A stretch of DNA of 64,000 nucleotides from Akebia trifoliata (GCA_017979445.1 CM030704.1:11081658-11145657); one strand, 5' to 3'. Shown: positions 35,517 through 48,000, counted from the first letter of the stretch. Notes: generated from the letters alone by a model not told the origin. Program-made: numbers and translations.

Positions 35517-36450
35517 CCTCCATAGACAGATCTCATGTCCATGACATTCCTCACTGTAGACCAGTCAATTCCCATCCCACTCAGATACGACTTGCCAACA
35601 ACCCGTTTCCAATGTTTGTTAGTTCAGCCATTTCTACAATAGATTTCATGAGAAGAAACATTGTTAGATATTTACCCAAAGAAATCCCTCTCTTAAACAC
35701 AAAGTGACTAGGTAAGGATGTATCTACCTTTCCAGATCATAGAATCATCTTTGCCTTTCCTGTAAACTGGAGTAGCTAACCACACAAAGTGACCACCAGG
35801 TCGCAACACGCGATTCAGCTCTAAGAGAAGTTTACCACCTGTATATTTTAAATCACAATGAGCTCCTATAACAAAATATGTTATTAAAACAAAGAATCAA
35901 ATTGAAATTGTAAGATTGAAAATACCTTCAACGTGCCAAGGCACCCTACAGTGTGCACAGTGGACAACATCAAACACCCGGTATGCCCCTTTCAAGTGCG
36001 AACTGCACTTGGGCTTCATGTTCATCCTTGGGAGCAAATGACATTGTAAGCACATCTTTATCAAAAAGAAATCCTCCAAAACTGGCCACACCACATCCAA
36101 CATCTAGTACTACACGGGACCGTTTCCCCCATGCTATATCAGACAAACCCTACAGTGAAGACCAGATAAATTAATGTTCATAAATCTTATTAAGACAACA
36201 TTTAACTGATCTCAACCAATTAACAGTTCTTTGGGGAAATTCGTAGTTAGTCAGTAAAAAGATTATTCGAATAAGAAGATAAAATATATTGAAAGTGAAA
36301 CAAAGTAGATATAAGGTAAAGAAGCATTTACTTTCTCAATGAACTCGATGTAAGAATCAAATGTGTTTTTGATAACCAATGGGTGAAGTTTCAATGTGTT
36401 TTTAACAGAAAGAGATTTCTTTGGTCCATAGTTCCCTTTGCAATAGCTGG
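35517..36450 (-). pseudogene. DUF248 putative methyltransferase (PMT) gene fragment
   Basis: Exons with GT-AG borders encode a Golgi-type PMT methyltransferase: about 36330-36450 (ends DSYIEFIEK), 35936-36149 ([46 protein letters not shown]), 35728-35838 (GKLLLELNRVLRPGGHFVWL, ATPVYRK) and about 35517-35635 (WKRVVGKSYLSGMGIDWSTV, RNVMDMRSVYGG). [11 protein letters not shown] is the SAM-binding motif I. About 16 residues between ERGIP and VFDVVHC are deleted with loss of frame, the N-terminus and C-terminal half are absent, and the exons between ATPVYRK and the next block are skipped. The first exon's upstream part does not look like PMT, so it may be chimeric. Confidence 0.9.
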
Positions 36451-36860
36451 GGTCTTTGGAAGGAGAGAAATAGAATGGTCATTCAAAGAAAGGAAAAAAA
36501 AACACAACTCATGATGTCATCCTAGAATACTGGGGCTGCTTTTTTGTTGGTGTAAACCAAGCAAAGATTACAAGGGGTGTTTTCCTTGAGGATTGTCTTC
36601 AAATGGGATTTGATGTGTTCTATATATATCCTAGTCAGCTTGTTTCTGCTTTTGTTGTTTGTTGTTACTATCTTATTTGGTCTGTTTTTGTACTTAGGGG
36701 ATGTCATGTCATCCTCCTGTTTCTTTGAATAAAATTATACTTTAAAAAAACAAGTGATTCAATTCTTGTCATAGTTCAAATAGCAAGATTTGTTACCAAA
36801 AAGACTAAAGATTTAGCTTAAAAGATATCATATTTCAAAACATATAAACTGAAATAATAC

Positions 36861-37030
36861 TTAGATTACCCAATCAAGAAGATAAATAAGCTCCTCTTTC
36901 GGCTTATAATTTGTGTTGTTCTGCCCACTGACAATCTCTAATGCTACAACTCCAAAGCTATAAACATCTGCTTTGTTCATCAAATAACCCCTCATTGCAT
37001 ATGCAGGAGCCATATATCCACTATAAAATC
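36861..37030 (-). pseudogene. LRR receptor-like kinase exon (kinase subdomains VIII-IX)
   Basis: Minus strand reads [51 protein letters not shown]. It corresponds to the GYMAPEYAMRGYL...DVYSFGVV segment of plant LRR-VIII receptor-like kinases. The APE motif Glu is changed to Ala (GYMAPAYA). An acceptor-like TATAG precedes it and a donor follows LLDW, so it is one exon of a genomic fragment. No other kinase part was recognised around it. Confidence 0.88.
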
Positions 37031-37329
37031 CAATTTTCATGGTTAAACAATATAGCATTAGAATAGTACATAGTTTGCAAAATACTAAGTCCAACAATTG
37101 AAATTAAGCCGTGCTACATTACAAAAGAGAGAACTACTAAAAACATAAATGTGTAAATCACACTCGCTTTCCTTCTCAATAGTGTCTCCAATAAAATCAA
37201 GTATATCTGAGATATAAAATTTCCCAAGAAAAACTAAAGAAATTTTGAAACATTCACCAACATCTCTAAACATAAACAGAGAATAATGGAATCAAACAAT
37301 ATAGCATCAAAATAGTACATAGTTTGCAC

Positions 37330-37745
37330 ATGTACTTACATATCTTTTTTTATTGCTCCAGTCCATGAATTTTTCAGTCTTTCTCTCACCGTTATAAAGC
37401 TTACAACCCGCACCAAATTGCTTCTTTTGGATGATGCTTTCATCATTTTGTTGCACATACCTGACCCATCTTAGTTGAATCTACTTTATTTTACCACATA
37501 TCAAGGATACTTCTAGATTCCCTCGTATGTGCTCATTCATGTTTCCTCTTTCCTAGTCTTTTCATTCACTATGGCAACACCCACAACTCTGCTACACTTG
37601 TTCTACACAATTTTATTTTTTGATTACCAACCATTCTGATCCATAAAGCATACGTTTGTTTTATCACTTCCATGTAAACCTTTCTTTTTAGGTTGATTGG
37701 TGTGAGTGAGTCACATACTATCAAGAAGCACACCTTCATTTTAGT
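37330..37745 (-). mobile_element. LINE (L1-type) 3' ORF2 fragment
   Basis: Broken minus-strand frames give TPINLKRKVYMEVIKQTYAL, then LCRTSVAELWVL, MNEKTRKEE, and RERLKNSWTGAI. This order matches the C-terminal region of plant L1-like ORF2 (K.K.Y...RPAMLYG, SVAEMRMLRW, GRPKKTW). Heavily mutated. The ends are approximate. Confidence 0.65.
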
Positions 37746-38800
37746 CACCCAATTTCTAATGTTATACCCTACTTCTTGTTCAATTTATCCCCTTCTATGT
37801 ATTGTTGAACCTAGATAACCCAGCCCAATAAGGCTTGATAACACTATGCAAATCCTGTCCACAATGGGTCGACTGGGCCAAACCCTGGCCCATTCACAAC
37901 ATTATCTAGAGGTGTTTTGAGGTGACTAAAAACGCTAGAGCATCAAATTGAGCATGAGAGATAGAGAGAGAACTTCATCTATGGGCTACGGGAACCTAAC
38001 CAAATGAATAGCCAAATCTAGGCACACAATAAAGCCTAAACTAAGCCCACTTTTTAGCCCATTTAAAGGCATATAAGAAACCATCTGATCATCTCATTTA
38101 CTCCAAGAGATACCACAAAATGCTCTATATATAATCGATGACATAGTGGCTAGGCATGATCAAAGCATCATTCTTCGCATACAACATTATTCTAAGGTGA
38201 GTTGACTTCATACCAATAGTAACTGAAAGTTCAATAAAAATGAAATGTGGAGGAAAAGCAAAGAGGAATGGAGAAGAAAGTAAAAAATGACTCATGTTGA
38301 TGGCCAAGCTCAGGCTTGGGAGCTAGGCTTGTCGGGCAACTAATGTTAATGCTGATTCCTAATTTTATTGTCTAATGCCAATGCATTTGCCTAATGTCAT
38401 TCCCTAAATCCTAAGGAAATAGGAAAGAAACAGAAATAAGGAAAGACAAAAATCAACTTCCAAATAATTCACTACTTCAACACTTACACAATAACATTCA
38501 CAACTACTTCAACACCTACAATTTGTGAGGCTAAGGTCTCCTCAAAATACAAATTTGAACTTGAATAATAACTTCTTTATACTAGAAGGTATGAAGAAAA
38601 ATGATTCTTCTCTTGTTTTGTCACCCATTAAAGTTACTCCCCTACACATCAGGGTTAGAGATAGATCTCAAAAAAAATATCTTGATGTGGCCTAGTATGG
38701 GAAGTAACTTGGTAGTTCTCTTGAATTTAAAACTTAAAGATAGAAAAGTCCTAATGAAATAGTTATGGGGGACCATTAATTGTCCCAAACCTACTCAAGT
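37746..38800. other. CACTA interior without recognised genes
   Basis: Mixed sequence with no convincing coding frame. It contains GGGCCAGGG-like low-copy motifs near 37875 and a poly-purine stretch at 38230-38290. Confidence 0.4.
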
Positions 38801-38829
38801 CAGAATCTACAAAAACCATTCATTGATAG

Positions 38830-39950
38830 ATAAATCGATCACCATGTGCTAAGCCATTACCTCTCTTGGTTGAATCATAGAAGGTATATGCTCAAAGTCG
38901 TCAACAGATTCACTATAAGGTTTCCTCACTGAGCTTTCTCTAGATGTTACCTCACCAACCCCAAATATTGATGAAATGGCACAATATCTTCCAGTTGAAT
39001 TACCTGTTAATAGATAATAACCAAATGAAATTTGTACTCCATACGTTTTCTATTTTCAAATGTTTTCCATCAGAATGCTACAACTATTCAAGGGGCATTT
39101 GTATGAAACCAAATTAAGAAATTAACTTAAATAAAATAAGGACAATTTCTATTAATTCATTTTGCAACTTTAGAAGTTCCAAATGAAGTGATTTGTAAAT
39201 TGAAGTCATCAATCGAAGTATTTGTTTAATGAGAAATAGGATGCAAAAAAGAAAAGATAAAAGATAATGATGTAATCCCCACTGAGAAATGAAGTCATTA
39301 GGATCTCATTCCTTGACCCATTCCCAATCCCTGCAAATAAGAACAATGTTGCCGAAGTAGGAAATTTTCTAAACTAAATTAATGTATATCTTTCTCCTAA
39401 TATAACAAATAAAAATGTGCTTTGGCAAGGTTCATTTCTTCAAACAACTCAAGTAAACTAATTTTGAGGCTGGATGGGGCTCAAGCTAGGATTATCTCTG
39501 GACCATTTTTTGCCTGGCCCATTGCCCAACATTTGCATTTATAAAGCATGGCCAGACTTGTTTCTCTCTATAATTTTTTATTTGGTTTGATATATGTGCA
39601 TTTGTCACATAGCACTTCAAAATTCTCCAACTTCAAGTACTAATTCTAAAGCACTTGCATGTGAGGTGTTTTAGAAATTATATGTTTGAATTTCATGGTT
39701 CAAAGAATTTTATGTAGTCAAACAAGTTGAAAGCTTGCTATAGTGTGCCAGTCTGTCCTACTAGAAAATGCAGATGACTTCCTTCGCACACAGAGATTGA
39801 AACTATTGTAATTAAATCTAAAATCTATATCATCAATGACTCAGTTTTTTTAGGTTGTGAAAATAAACATGATTTTATTCAGGTTGGAGACTTTACCTGT
39901 AATGAGTTCAGAATCCAGTATTTGGTAGAACGAGTAGCACTGTAAGTCTG
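38830..39950 (-). pseudogene. Unidentified gene fragment with exon-like pieces
   Basis: Two minus-strand segments look like exons with splice-like borders. One is at about 39895-39950, ending TTACAG before GTAAAG. The other is at about 38840-39000, with acceptor-like TTAACAG, reading STGRYCAISSIFGVGEVTSR and VRKPYSESVDDFEHIPSMIQ in one frame. A third (GGATTGGGAATGGGTCAAGG at about 39315-39335) follows a TTGCAG. No family was recognised; all share orientation with the PMT and RLK pieces. Confidence 0.35.
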
Positions 39951-41640
39951 CACAATCAATTAGAATTAATATTATTAAAAATAAAAACCTAAGATGTTGG
40001 TCAGAAACATTAGATCCAAGATTCAATCATCAAATCTTGGACCATTCACCAATGACTCACCTTTACTATCGGCACTACAAGGAAGGCCACCCACACAAAC
40101 ATAAGCAACCCAAACTCTTTCCAGTTTATTATTAAATTTAAGTTGTCAGTTTTTTTTTATTGGTAAATGATTTGCATGCAAAAGCTACCTTTTATGTCCA
40201 TCCACTTCAGATTTACTTCGAATTTATGTTTTGATTATGGAGTCAGTTTTAGTTTTTATGTTGTTTTTGGGTTATGTCGAATATACAACTTATTATTCTG
40301 TGTATAATCTTTGATGTACTCTCACAACATTTTGTTTGGTCTTCTTCAACAATAGAGGTTATGATTTATTCCACATACAGTTATAACAGAACATACAACT
40401 CTCGTTCCTTCTTTTTGGTAGGTAATTGTTGACGAAATGAAAAAAAAGTGGAGAAACCCAATGTACAAAAGAAGCAAAGGGAAAAAAATTGAGGACCTCA
40501 TTGAACTACTTGAAGCAAAACTAAAACTAATCACCAAAATACTATCTATCACCAATAACAATGTTGTCTCATCGACACACCAAGTCTTCAAACCATATAC
40601 TTTTGCACTCTTTGCAAAATGAATTCTACTAATAAATCAAAGTTCAACTTTAGCCTCTTGGGATTCATGAATCAAAAGCTTCCACTTTGCTTTTGAATAT
40701 TCTAACTTTTCTCTAACAACAAATAGAAGAAACCTCCACAAAATAGCACAACAAGAACCAAAGGCAGATGATGATCAGTTTTAGAGAAGCTGGCACACAA
40801 TCTTCTAGATCATCCAACTAATTCCACAAATTTATAGTATAATTCGTAATGAAGAAGCAAGGTTAAAAATCTTGTATCAAGACAATCTTTCCAAAGTGTA
40901 TCTCAACAAAAACATCTCGTTTGACTATCAAAATGAACCAGTCTTAGGTAATGATTATATGCCCACACTAGGAAATTTCTTAGTTCTTACCCCCATTTGA
41001 TTAGTCCAGAATTGTTATTGAAGGAAAGTGGACGCTAAGATGTTAAATGAACAATATACAAACACATGTACATTGAGATACGAATTCTAATATCTTAATA
41101 TTTGTAGTTTAATCCATTACATTTTACTAGGTATGATCCTAAATCCCCAACTAAAATAGAGCATACTTCTCTAAGTTTAACTCAACTACTATTTAGGACT
41201 CCTAGTTTAATTCTCGTAATTTGAAGCATACCAAAGAGCTGAACAATGGTAAACTCAGCTCAATTTGGAAGGGGCGTATATTGATCAAGAACTATTTGTT
41301 GGAACTAATTGGAGGTGATGAGTAGCATAGTAAGACTGGTGATACTAGTCAAGCTTTATAAATAATACAAAAAATGCAATCAAACTACTTGAATCAAATT
41401 AAACAAACCATAACTTCTCAAAATCTCACCGTAGAATATCTACTTGAACCCGACGAGAAAGAAAAAAAATGGTGAAAAATTCAGATCTAATCATATCAAA
41501 ACACTCAGATCTATGAAATCATTTGGATCCTTAATCAAATTTTTATTTTTTTTTAGGTTTTGTTTCGTGTAAAATTAACACATTTGGGAAACAAAAAATC
41601 AAAATTAATATATTTTGTGAAATCCAAAACCCTGGATCTC
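39951..41640. other. CACTA interior, no recognised gene
   Basis: AT-rich, with short frames only (for example 40437-40622), none with a recognisable motif. Confidence 0.4.
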
Positions 41641-42120
41641 ATCCTCATCAATCTGAACAACGCTATGGATCCATCAACCTGAGAGAGAGAGAGAGAGAGT
41701 CACCTTAAAAAATAACAGATCACTCCATCGTTTCCAATCTTGAGAGATCGTGAGATCACTTCGAGCGATCAAATAGAGAGCGATTGAGCGATGACATCGA
41801 TCTAGAGATGAGATCGATATAGATATGAGATCGAGGGAGACAAGGAGAGAAATCGATCGACGGCGGAAAGCAATGGAGAGATCGATCGATTAAGTGAGAT
41901 AGAGAGAGAGGCAGAGAGTGAGAGGTCGATCGATCGACTGTGAGAGAAAGACAATAAGATTCGACTGTGAGAGAGGGAGAGAAACAGTAAGATTCGACTG
42001 TGAGATTGAATGAGATAGAGAGAGAGGCAGAGAGTGAGGTCAATCGATCGACTGTGAGAGAGGGAGAGAAACAATTCGACTGTGAGAGAGGGAAAGAGAG
42101 GCAGAGTTCGGGTTTAAAAT
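41640..42120. repeat. GA-rich and ATCGATCG-rich tract near CACTA right end
   Basis: Contains a (GA)n run at 41681-41698, then imperfect repeats of GATCGATCGACTGTGAGAGAG and TTCGACTGTGAGAGAGGGAG with a period of about 45-60 bp (41860-42110). The two 90-residue serine-rich minus-strand frames come from this repeat. Confidence 0.85.
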
Positions 42121-42223
42121 TCGACCGAAAACGTGGTCCATGGGCCGCAGAGTTTCGGGTTTAAAATTCAACGGGCCAGGCCCAACAAATTTTTTTAGAA
42201 AAATTTGTGATTTTCACGTAGTG

Positions 42224-43738
42224 ACCCAAGCAAATTCAGTACCCACCAAATGATTGAATCTTTTTGGTATGTCAACATTTCTAATGTGAACTTCTCGAAA
42301 CACATTTTTGAAGTTAGTGAATCAAAATGAATAACCCTCAAAGAATGAGAACTACACTAAATGAATGGATAGGATGCCCTTTAACCCTTGAATGTGAAAA
42401 CATGTTACAATAATGGAAATCTAAGTAACTATTAATAGACATCCATAAACTATAAATATTAAAAAAAATTCAACATCAAGTACAAAACAAACAAGAGAAA
42501 AATGTAAAGAAGAAAAACAAAGAAAAAATAGTACTCGCCTATTTCTCTCCTTCCACAAGCTCCAATAAATGGAAAATTATGTTCCTTAGAATTATTTTTC
42601 TGCCAACAAAAGGAAAGGTTTGCTAACAATGGGAAGACACAGACCACTATTATATTGGTATAAAAAATAAGGTCAAATGGATTCTAACAAATGCATAACA
42701 AATAAGAATGTGATAGAAGGATTCCTTATTCCACTTGTAGAGACTGTACCCTCATGATTATATTGTCAAGGGTCAAAATCCTACCCAAAACCACCCACCA
42801 TATTAAAAAGGAAACCTTTTGAGGGAAGTTTGTTCCCCCAAAATGTTTATGCCAAAAATAAGTATTCTGGAAAAGGACCGACTGGCCTTACTAAGTAAGG
42901 ATTTCACCCATGGAAGTCACAAAATATTCCTCCAGTCTAGCTTTGAACATCCATCAAATTGACGGTTGAGGGCAAGGGATTCCCTTTAAAAGTTAGGTCT
43001 ATATATTAATATATACATTAATCCCTGAAATGTAAGAAAATTTTATTTTTCTTATCATCCGACCGTCTGTCGGATGGAGAGCCCCAAACACGCTAGAGAA
43101 ATCCTTAATAAAAAGAAGAATTTAATGGGAAGTATATGCTTCCCAGGGAATTTTCCTTCTTCTAAATCATTGTGACCAACATTTGAATAATCAACCACTA
43201 CATGAACTCATCTGAGATTAAGATGATTTGTCCTATATTATCTTAAAACATTCATTCAAATCTATCAACTATGCTAATATCTTAAATAAATAATAGATTT
43301 TATAATTTAAGCAACCTTATTAAAAAAGAAACTCGTGAACAAAAACACAATCCCACTTTGCTAATCAAGGCACATCTTTTCTTTCATGGGCAGGTATGCT
43401 ACACATGGCACCACTATAACAATATATTGCATATAAACACAAGCTAATCAGCTATAATAGCCTTGATTCTCCACGTTTAGTTCTACACTTCCACGTACAA
43501 AATGCCAAGCCAATTAGAACCTCATTTCTGAAGTAGAAAATACAAAGCTATCTCGAGTATCATGTACGTCAAAAGTAGGGATCATCATGTAATATTTGGT
43601 TAGTACCAAACTTGACTTGCACAAGCGTTATGATTTGTCAGTAAGTACATGGAAAAACTCACTCAAATGGAAGAATAGAACTTTTATGAAGTGAATATTT
43701 TGTTATCTTAGTAAGTACGCAATTGACAAGACTCAGGT
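42224..43738. other. Intergenic sequence
   Basis: No gene, known repeat or element end was recognised. Short TATATTAATATA and CATCCGACCGTCTGTCGGATG (43057-43077) inverted repeats occur. Confidence 0.4.
43057..43077. repeat. Short hairpin-forming inverted repeat
   Basis: CATCCGAC at 43057-43064 and GTCGGATG at 43070-43077 form a perfect 8-bp stem around a 5-base loop. Function unknown. Confidence 0.5.
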
Positions 43739-43748
43739 CCTTGCAGGT

Positions 43749-44097
43749 ATGTTTGAGGAAAATCATTGTATCATTGAAAGTTTGAAAAAAGGAGAAACAA
43801 AAAGGGATGAACAATCTATGCATATGGATAAATTCATGATGATAAGATCTGAAATTGAACATATGAAATTACAGCTACGACGTGAACAACAAGAAAAAGA
43901 ATTTATGATGAAATATCTCGATTCCATAAACGATCCAATTGAACGTGAATATTTTCACAGTAAGAAACTCGAAATTATATAAAAAAGGACTCATGATTTA
44001 CAAGAGAGTGGATCATCCAGTGCATTTAATCTCTCCAATTTTAATAACTATAATCATTTTCAAGGTGGATATGGAGGAGATGATTTGTCACCATATT
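43749..44097 (+). pseudogene. C-terminal fragment of NAM-associated/PIF-accessory-like protein
   Basis: Open frame of 77 codons, with a TTGCAG acceptor-like site just before it. It reads SLKKGETKRDEQSMHMDKFM, then KLQLRREQQEKEFMMKYLDS, INDPIEREYFHSKKLEI. The charged coiled-coil followed by EFMM..LDSI.DPI.REYF...EI resembles the C-terminal NAM-associated domain found in plant PIF/Harbinger accessory proteins and their domesticated relatives. After a frameshift at about 43980 a Ser/Asn-rich tail continues (ESGSSSAFNLSNFNNYNHF, QGGYGGDDLSPY) to a stop at about 44097. No N-terminal Myb-like part is present. Family call is tentative. Confidence 0.5.
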
Positions 44098-44430
44098 AAT
44101 GATTACTTACCATCTTGTTTATTTAGTATTTTATTGGCTTACCACTTTTTTTATTTAGTATTTAGCATTTATCTTTTCAAGAAGATGTAATTATGAAGTT
44201 TTCTTTCATTTGTAATAGATGAAAATTTCTAATTTCTATATTTCTCAAGTTTAATGTAATCATCTTTTTAGCCTATAGTTGTCAAACATTGTTTTTTCTT
44301 AAATTATTTATCATGATGCTAATTAAAAAGTAAAACATACTATTCAAACTTGACAAAAGTTTAGGCTCAAGTTGTTGCCTCAAGATTACAAAGCATTTTA
44401 TCATATTTAAACTACTTAAATAGTTGCTAG

Positions 44431-44473
<43 letters not shown>

Positions 44474-45149
44474 TTTTTTGGGGTTTAGGAATTTAAATGA
44501 GCCTAATCATAATCGTAAACAACTATAAAATTTGTTTGAACAAGTGTTATAGTGTTTTGTAATGTTGAGAGGTTATAATTTGAGACAAAAGTTTGTAATG
44601 TTCGGAGAGTATTGTTTATTTTTAATTGGGGCACGATAAATAAGTTAATAAATTGGTGTGCAATAAGTTAAAGTTGGGGTGCCAATAGCAATTTTTTTTA
44701 AAATCTTAATTGGAGTATAATAAGTAAAAAAATTGGAGTGCCAATAGTGTTTTAAAGTCATGAGCAATGAGTTAATGGTGGAATGGTCAAAGTAGAAAAG
44801 AGGCTTAGAGCCTTTATTTTAAAGTAGATGCCAATTTGAAGCTTTTTTTTAAAGCTCTCGGTAGGAGTTGCGCACTCACATTGAAGGATTTTTGTTTGAA
44901 ATAGCTTTAAAAATTAATTAGTCCAGTCGATCGGATATCAATGTGACTCGATTGTCAACTCGATGAAACAAACTCTTTGAGTCAATGTTTAAAATCGACT
45001 CAATGCTTCTCTCCAGCCTCCCCCCATCCACCCATTAAGTACAGTTTAAAATAGGTCAGGCACGAGCCGGGCATGAGTATATCCATATCTAGATCAAAAA
45101 AATTTATCTAACTCAAGTCGTATTGTAAATATGTGGGCTTTGAAACCTT
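44098..45149. other. AT-rich intergenic sequence
   Basis: No gene was seen. Direct repeats of AATTGGGGYGYxAATA type (44620-44760) occur. Confidence 0.45.
44431..44471. repeat. (ATT)n microsatellite
   Basis: About 13 perfect ATT repeats followed by a T-run. Confidence 0.97.
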
Positions 45150-46540
45150 TGGAAAGGTTTAAGCTCATCTACACAGGTTTAGGAGTCGCCACCATTCAAT
45201 TAAAATGTGAATGGACGCTATAAAAAAGTTTTTTTTTTTTTTTTTTTAAATCTGTTTTTCTTGACTTATAGTAACTCACATATCCAAAGGATAAGGGGAA
45301 ATAGCCTACCAAGAAATATAAAGTAAGGAGGTTCGGTTGAGGGAAAAGGAAGGTATTAGGCACCTTATTATTCCCATCCTAAGATGGTTATCAATAGTTG
45401 ACAAAAGACTTGGACAGAGTTTTGATAGGTTAGAAGACTTTGAGGAGAGACTTGGATAAAATTTTGGACCACTTGAGTTCCTTCTCCTTTGTCTTGGATG
45501 GAGTTTTATTTATAGGATTTTGAAAGACCCTTGGGGATAAACTTGTCTTAAATCTTAGAATTCCTTATATTCTCAATAAACCCTCTATGAAAAACACCAA
45601 ATACCCCTCATCAAAGAATCTTTAATTGTTTTTTACAATTCTATGAATATAAGCAATTATGATAATAAAATGATAGGATTGTAAAAGAAAACAAGTTCTA
45701 GAAATTTCACAAAGAGGGATAAAAATGTTTAAAAACTTTGACTTTGGGTTAATCAAGAACGAATTAGGCTAGATGGCATGTAGATATGGATTTGGATTTT
45801 AGACATTAATGTCATTCAGCCTAGTTAGCTCTCTAAAAACCTAAGGCTAATTTAGTTTTTGCTCGTAAGTTCTAGAGAATTCTATAGGTTGGGAAAAACT
45901 ATCAAAACCTTTTGAACTTGGTTTAATTACATTGAACATTTTAGGATTGAGGATAAATTTGAGAGGCATAAAAGTAAAATACCTTAGTTGACTCTAACAA
46001 AATGGGGTTAGGGTAGTAGTTATACTCATATGGGGACCAATATTTTACCTAAGGTCTTTGTTAGAAGAACAAAAAAATTATATGAAGACCAAAGTGGTGG
46101 GATTAGGATTATAGGAGAGTTAAAGAAAAGGTAAAAAAGGGAAAAATAAGGGATTTCTTGGGAGAAAAATCATTAAGGAGAAGGTTTAAAATATAATTTT
46201 TCTTAAAAAAATTCAAGTATACATAGGCTCGTAATTGCTCAACAGAATTGGTTTTGGGTGAACCAAGGCTTGAACAACATTATGCTTGACTCTAGGTCAC
46301 CCTTGGACTAAGCAAAAAGTTCTCCTGGCCATAGGTCAACCTTGGTCGGGCCAAAATAAACTTGACCAAGGGAAAGGTATGGCCAGGTTTAAATCTAGAA
46401 CTAAAAATGGCCACTTTGACCTTGTGGTTACTCGAAGGTTGAGTTTTTAAATCCTCTTGAAATACAGTTTGAGTCAAGTCCCTTCTCAGAAGGTTTTTGG
46501 TGCTCTCGGGCTCGGATTAGGCAAAAATGGGGTGTCTACA
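45150..46540 (-). mobile_element. LTR remnant or solo LTR (family 3)
   Basis: On the minus strand starts TGTAGACACCCCATTTTTGC at 46540. The GGAGTCGCCACCATTCAATT block (45181-45200) and GGAAGGTATTAGGCACC (45350-45366) are the same landmarks seen in the distal half of the other LTRs here. The left end is not sharply defined (about 45150), and no clear target duplication with CATAT (46541-46545) was found. No coding sequence inside; the flanks show neither PBS nor polypurine tract. Confidence 0.7.
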
Positions 46541-47887
46541 CATATTAGATAATACCATATCCAAACCCTTTTGCTTTCACTAATCCCGTATTTGAATCCA
46601 ACCAAATTTAATTGCTTAATTTGGGTCGATCGGTTCAAATAATTTTGAATCATTCAACATTTATTTGCTATATTTCTTTTCTAATTTTTATACTATTTTA
46701 TTTTACCATTATAATTCTTTTATTTTATAAGAATTTATTTATATTATAATAATAAAAGGAAGATAACTTGAAAAACATAAAAATTTAATTTTCAAAATAC
46801 TATATCATTCGGATCTAAATAGATACAAGGAAGGATTCATATCCGACCCGGATCTAACTAGGTTCAAGGGACATCAACCATATCTGACCCATTTTTTTTT
46901 CAAATATACTCGAAGGAATCAAACCTGGCCAATTTTATGCCCTACCATTAAGACTTTTCACCCCAATTAGAGTCACAAGCACAATTTATTTCCTATCTCA
47001 GATTGGTACCCCTTTGATACTCGGCAAAGGTTCCTCCCCATATCTTATCTACAAGACTAAATCAGTTCTAAAAGGAGTCGATTGATTCATAGCAAAACTT
47101 AGAAACTTAATAATTTATTCAGCTTAATATGATAATAGAATTTTTAACATAAAAATTCCACTAGAATAATGTAATTGTAAAAACGAGTGATGCTTAAAGT
47201 AATACTCAAAATACAGTTGAATGCTACATAATTGTAAAAAATGAGTAACTTTTAAAGTAATACTCAAAATATAGAATAATGCTACAATAACCCTAAATTT
47301 TGGACCAAAATACTCTCATGTATAACTTTTTCTACCCTTATGAACAAATTTTATTTATTTAGTAATTGCTTCCTCCCATCACTAACAAAAGAGAAACTCT
47401 CCCACCACCATTTTTGTCATAGGATTTGTTCGAGCTCCCCATCAAGCCTCTCATTACGAGAAAAATAAGAAATCGATCAGCGATTGAGTTGGCTTCCCCA
47501 TCGCTCTTTATTCAAACCACTACTTTTTCTTTCAATTATACAATATCAAACTCCCTCCTTAGTATTATTTTTATTTCCTCATTTTCGATGAAACAAAAAC
47601 AATGTCAAATTATTGAGACACCCAATGATGGATCACATTTTCTAAGTTTTCATTGATTTTTCATATATTAGCCAGAAAATGGCCAACACAATCGAGGCTC
47701 GATGATAAATAAAAAAAATAGTTGAGATTAGACATATTCAACCTGTAGTAATCATCGATCTTCGAGGAACTAGTCCACTCCGAGTCTACTCTCTCCCAAA
47801 TATCCTACATTGTAATGCCCAGATCATGCGGAAAAAAAAAATTGTCAATGATTGAAGGTCCACAATAAAAAATTATAAAGAGTGGGC
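46541..47887. other. Intergenic sequence
   Basis: AT-rich. A diverged direct repeat with GTAAAAAMGAGTRAYKYTTAAAGTAATACTCAAAATA lies at about 47175-47275. The 76-codon frame at 47426 has no recognised motif. Confidence 0.4.
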
Positions 47888-48000
47888 GAATAGGTCTTAT
47901 TTACAAAGCAAAATACCTATGTAAAGACCAAGTTTCAAATTAATCAATAGGAGTCTAGGCTCGATAATTGGAATACGTCAAGCCATATATGATAATCAAA
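47888..48000. repeat. 113-bp direct repeat, left copy
   Basis: Begins GAATAGGTCTTATTTACAAA and ends GATAATCAAA. Identical at every base to 56447-56559. It adjoins the truncated LTR of element C at 48001. The two copies bracket 8,446 bp of retroelement sequence. Confidence 0.97.

Larger units (their letters stand above)
34378..42223. mobile_element. Probable gene-capturing CACTA element (~7.85 kb)
   Basis: The left end reads CACTGTGTGAAAAAGGCCC at 34378, then subterminal TTTGACGG motifs (34398-34450). The right end, read inward on the minus strand from 42223, begins CACTACGTGAAAATCAC, with a GGGCC...GGCCCGTTGAATTTT block like the left GCCCGTCAAATTTT. Flanking triplets are ATC (34375-34377) and ACC (42224-42226), one mismatch from a 3-bp duplication. 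No transposase was seen inside. The interior holds exons of several host genes on the minus strand. Pairing of these two ends is inference; they could belong to two elements of one family. Confidence 0.5.

Noticed and set aside
41756..42074. Two overlapping Ser/Leu-rich minus-strand frames of 90-95 codons
   Set aside because: They translate GATCGATCGA/GAGAGAG simple repeats in two frames at once, which is typical of low-complexity DNA.
47426..47656. 76-codon plus-strand frame
   Set aside because: No domain, no splice or codon signal, composition Ser/Ile/Phe-rich as expected in AT-rich DNA.
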